Of a DNA stretch of 51,993 nucleotides, positions 51,730-51,993 are shown in pieces. The stretch lies in contig QZLB01000167.1 in the NCBI GenBank assembly GCA_004796425.1, positions 1 to 51,993 of the forward strand. Reading direction: 5' to 3'. Origin of the DNA: Desulfobulbaceae bacterium. Lineage in GTDB: Bacteria; Desulfobacterota; Desulfobulbia; Desulfobulbales; Desulfocapsaceae. A model generated the notes under the pieces. The model worked only from the letters and a program-made list of their open reading frames with translations. It had not been told where the DNA came from and ran no database searches. Made by a program: the position numbers and the translations under genes. How positions within the stretch are numbered: position 1 is the stretch's first letter; each line of letters opens with the position of its first letter.

Positions 51730-51993
51730 CTATTCAGCCTCGGAGGTCTCGGCAACTTCCTCTTTCTCCTGACCCGGATAGATCAGGCAGTCAGCTACCA
51801 GTTCCCACAAGTATTTTACTTCAAGTCCGAGATCATATTCCTGGTTCAATGACTTCATGATTTGGTCACGACAGTTATGGCAGGGAGTAATGATCAGCTC
51901 TGCACCGGTCTCCTGGATCTGACGAGCTTTGATTCGACCATAGAACACACGCTCGGGGCCGAAAGGCATTGCCCATGCGCCACCGCCCGCACC
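51730..51993 (-). CDS. CCG-domain iron-sulfur protein, C-terminal fragment (HdrB/HdrD-like; 5' end outside window)
   Basis: The frame is open to the end of the window and reads GAGGGAWAMPFGPERVFYG, which fits the end of a CCG (cysteine-rich) domain, then IITPCHNCRDQIMKSL, and an acidic tail ending AETSEAE. CCG domains bind the active cluster of heterodisulfide-reductase catalytic subunits and related proteins. An apparent ATG inside this frame at 51969 is internal, not a start. It lies about 100 bases upstream of hdrA in the same direction, so it probably belongs to the same operon and could supply the missing catalytic subunit or a related electron acceptor. Only 87 residues are visible. Confidence 0.75.
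   Translation of the reverse strand, partial: GAGGGAWAMPFGPERVFYGRIKARQIQETGAELIITPCHNCRDQIMKSLNQEYDLGLEVKYLWELVADCLIYPGQEKEEVAETSEAE

Noticed and set aside
51730-51969. A complete 79-residue gene starting at 51969
   Set aside because: The frame stays open to the window edge with CCG-domain sequence before that ATG, so it is an internal Met of a longer gene.

Overview
The window looks like chromosome from an anaerobic, probably marine, sulfur- or sulfate-metabolising member of the Desulfobacterota, most likely Desulfobulbales-like. This placement is inferred. It rests on the HdrA/MvhDGA electron-bifurcating hydrogenase set, abundant Fe-S and selenoproteins, a glycyl-radical enzyme, a fused AccA-AccD and a sodium-pumping NQR. 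No rRNA, tRNA, insertion sequence, prophage or CRISPR array was seen. Gene density is high and the genes form short operons on both strands.

Left part (1-13 kb): the 3' end of a cyclase-family gene. Next comes a cobalamin riboswitch whose only downstream gene is a small unknown ORF. A reverse-strand metal ABC transporter operon follows, in which the permease is fused to a DtxR-type repressor domain and an unknown membrane-anchored protein sits between the ATPase and binding-protein genes. Then come a zinc-ribbon protein with a degenerate trypsin-like domain, a glycyl-radical enzyme of the 4-hydroxyproline dehydratase type with its activase, an unknown protein with a possible diadenylate-cyclase-like motif, and a HerA-like ATPase.

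Middle part (13-32 kb): a complete apbE-nqrABCDEF-nqrM operon with a clear promoter and terminator; an Lrp-type regulator with alanine dehydrogenase; prfB with its programmed frameshift; lnt and corC; a biotin-carboxylase-like gene with a single-chain carboxyltransferase (alpha then beta); a DsrE-like protein divergent from a SCO1, cytochrome c and lipoprotein cluster.

Right part (32-52 kb): an ACT-domain protein with chorismate synthase, a ClC channel with CBS and TrkA-C domains, glutamate synthase (gltD, gltB), a rhodanese/MauE-like pair, a small membrane protein, a PilZ protein, hydrogenase maturation hypD, a small Cys-containing protein, and the hdrA-mvhD-mvhG-mvhA operon. In that operon hdrA, mvhD and mvhA each contain one in-frame TGA at a position normally held by an essential cysteine. 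Each TGA is followed by a hairpin suited to a bacterial SECIS element, so all three are read here as selenoproteins rather than broken genes. The window ends inside a CCG-type Fe-S protein gene upstream of hdrA.

Together the genes describe an organism that oxidises H2 through a selenium-rich bifurcating complex, couples redox chemistry to a sodium gradient through NQR, and assimilates ammonia through GOGAT.
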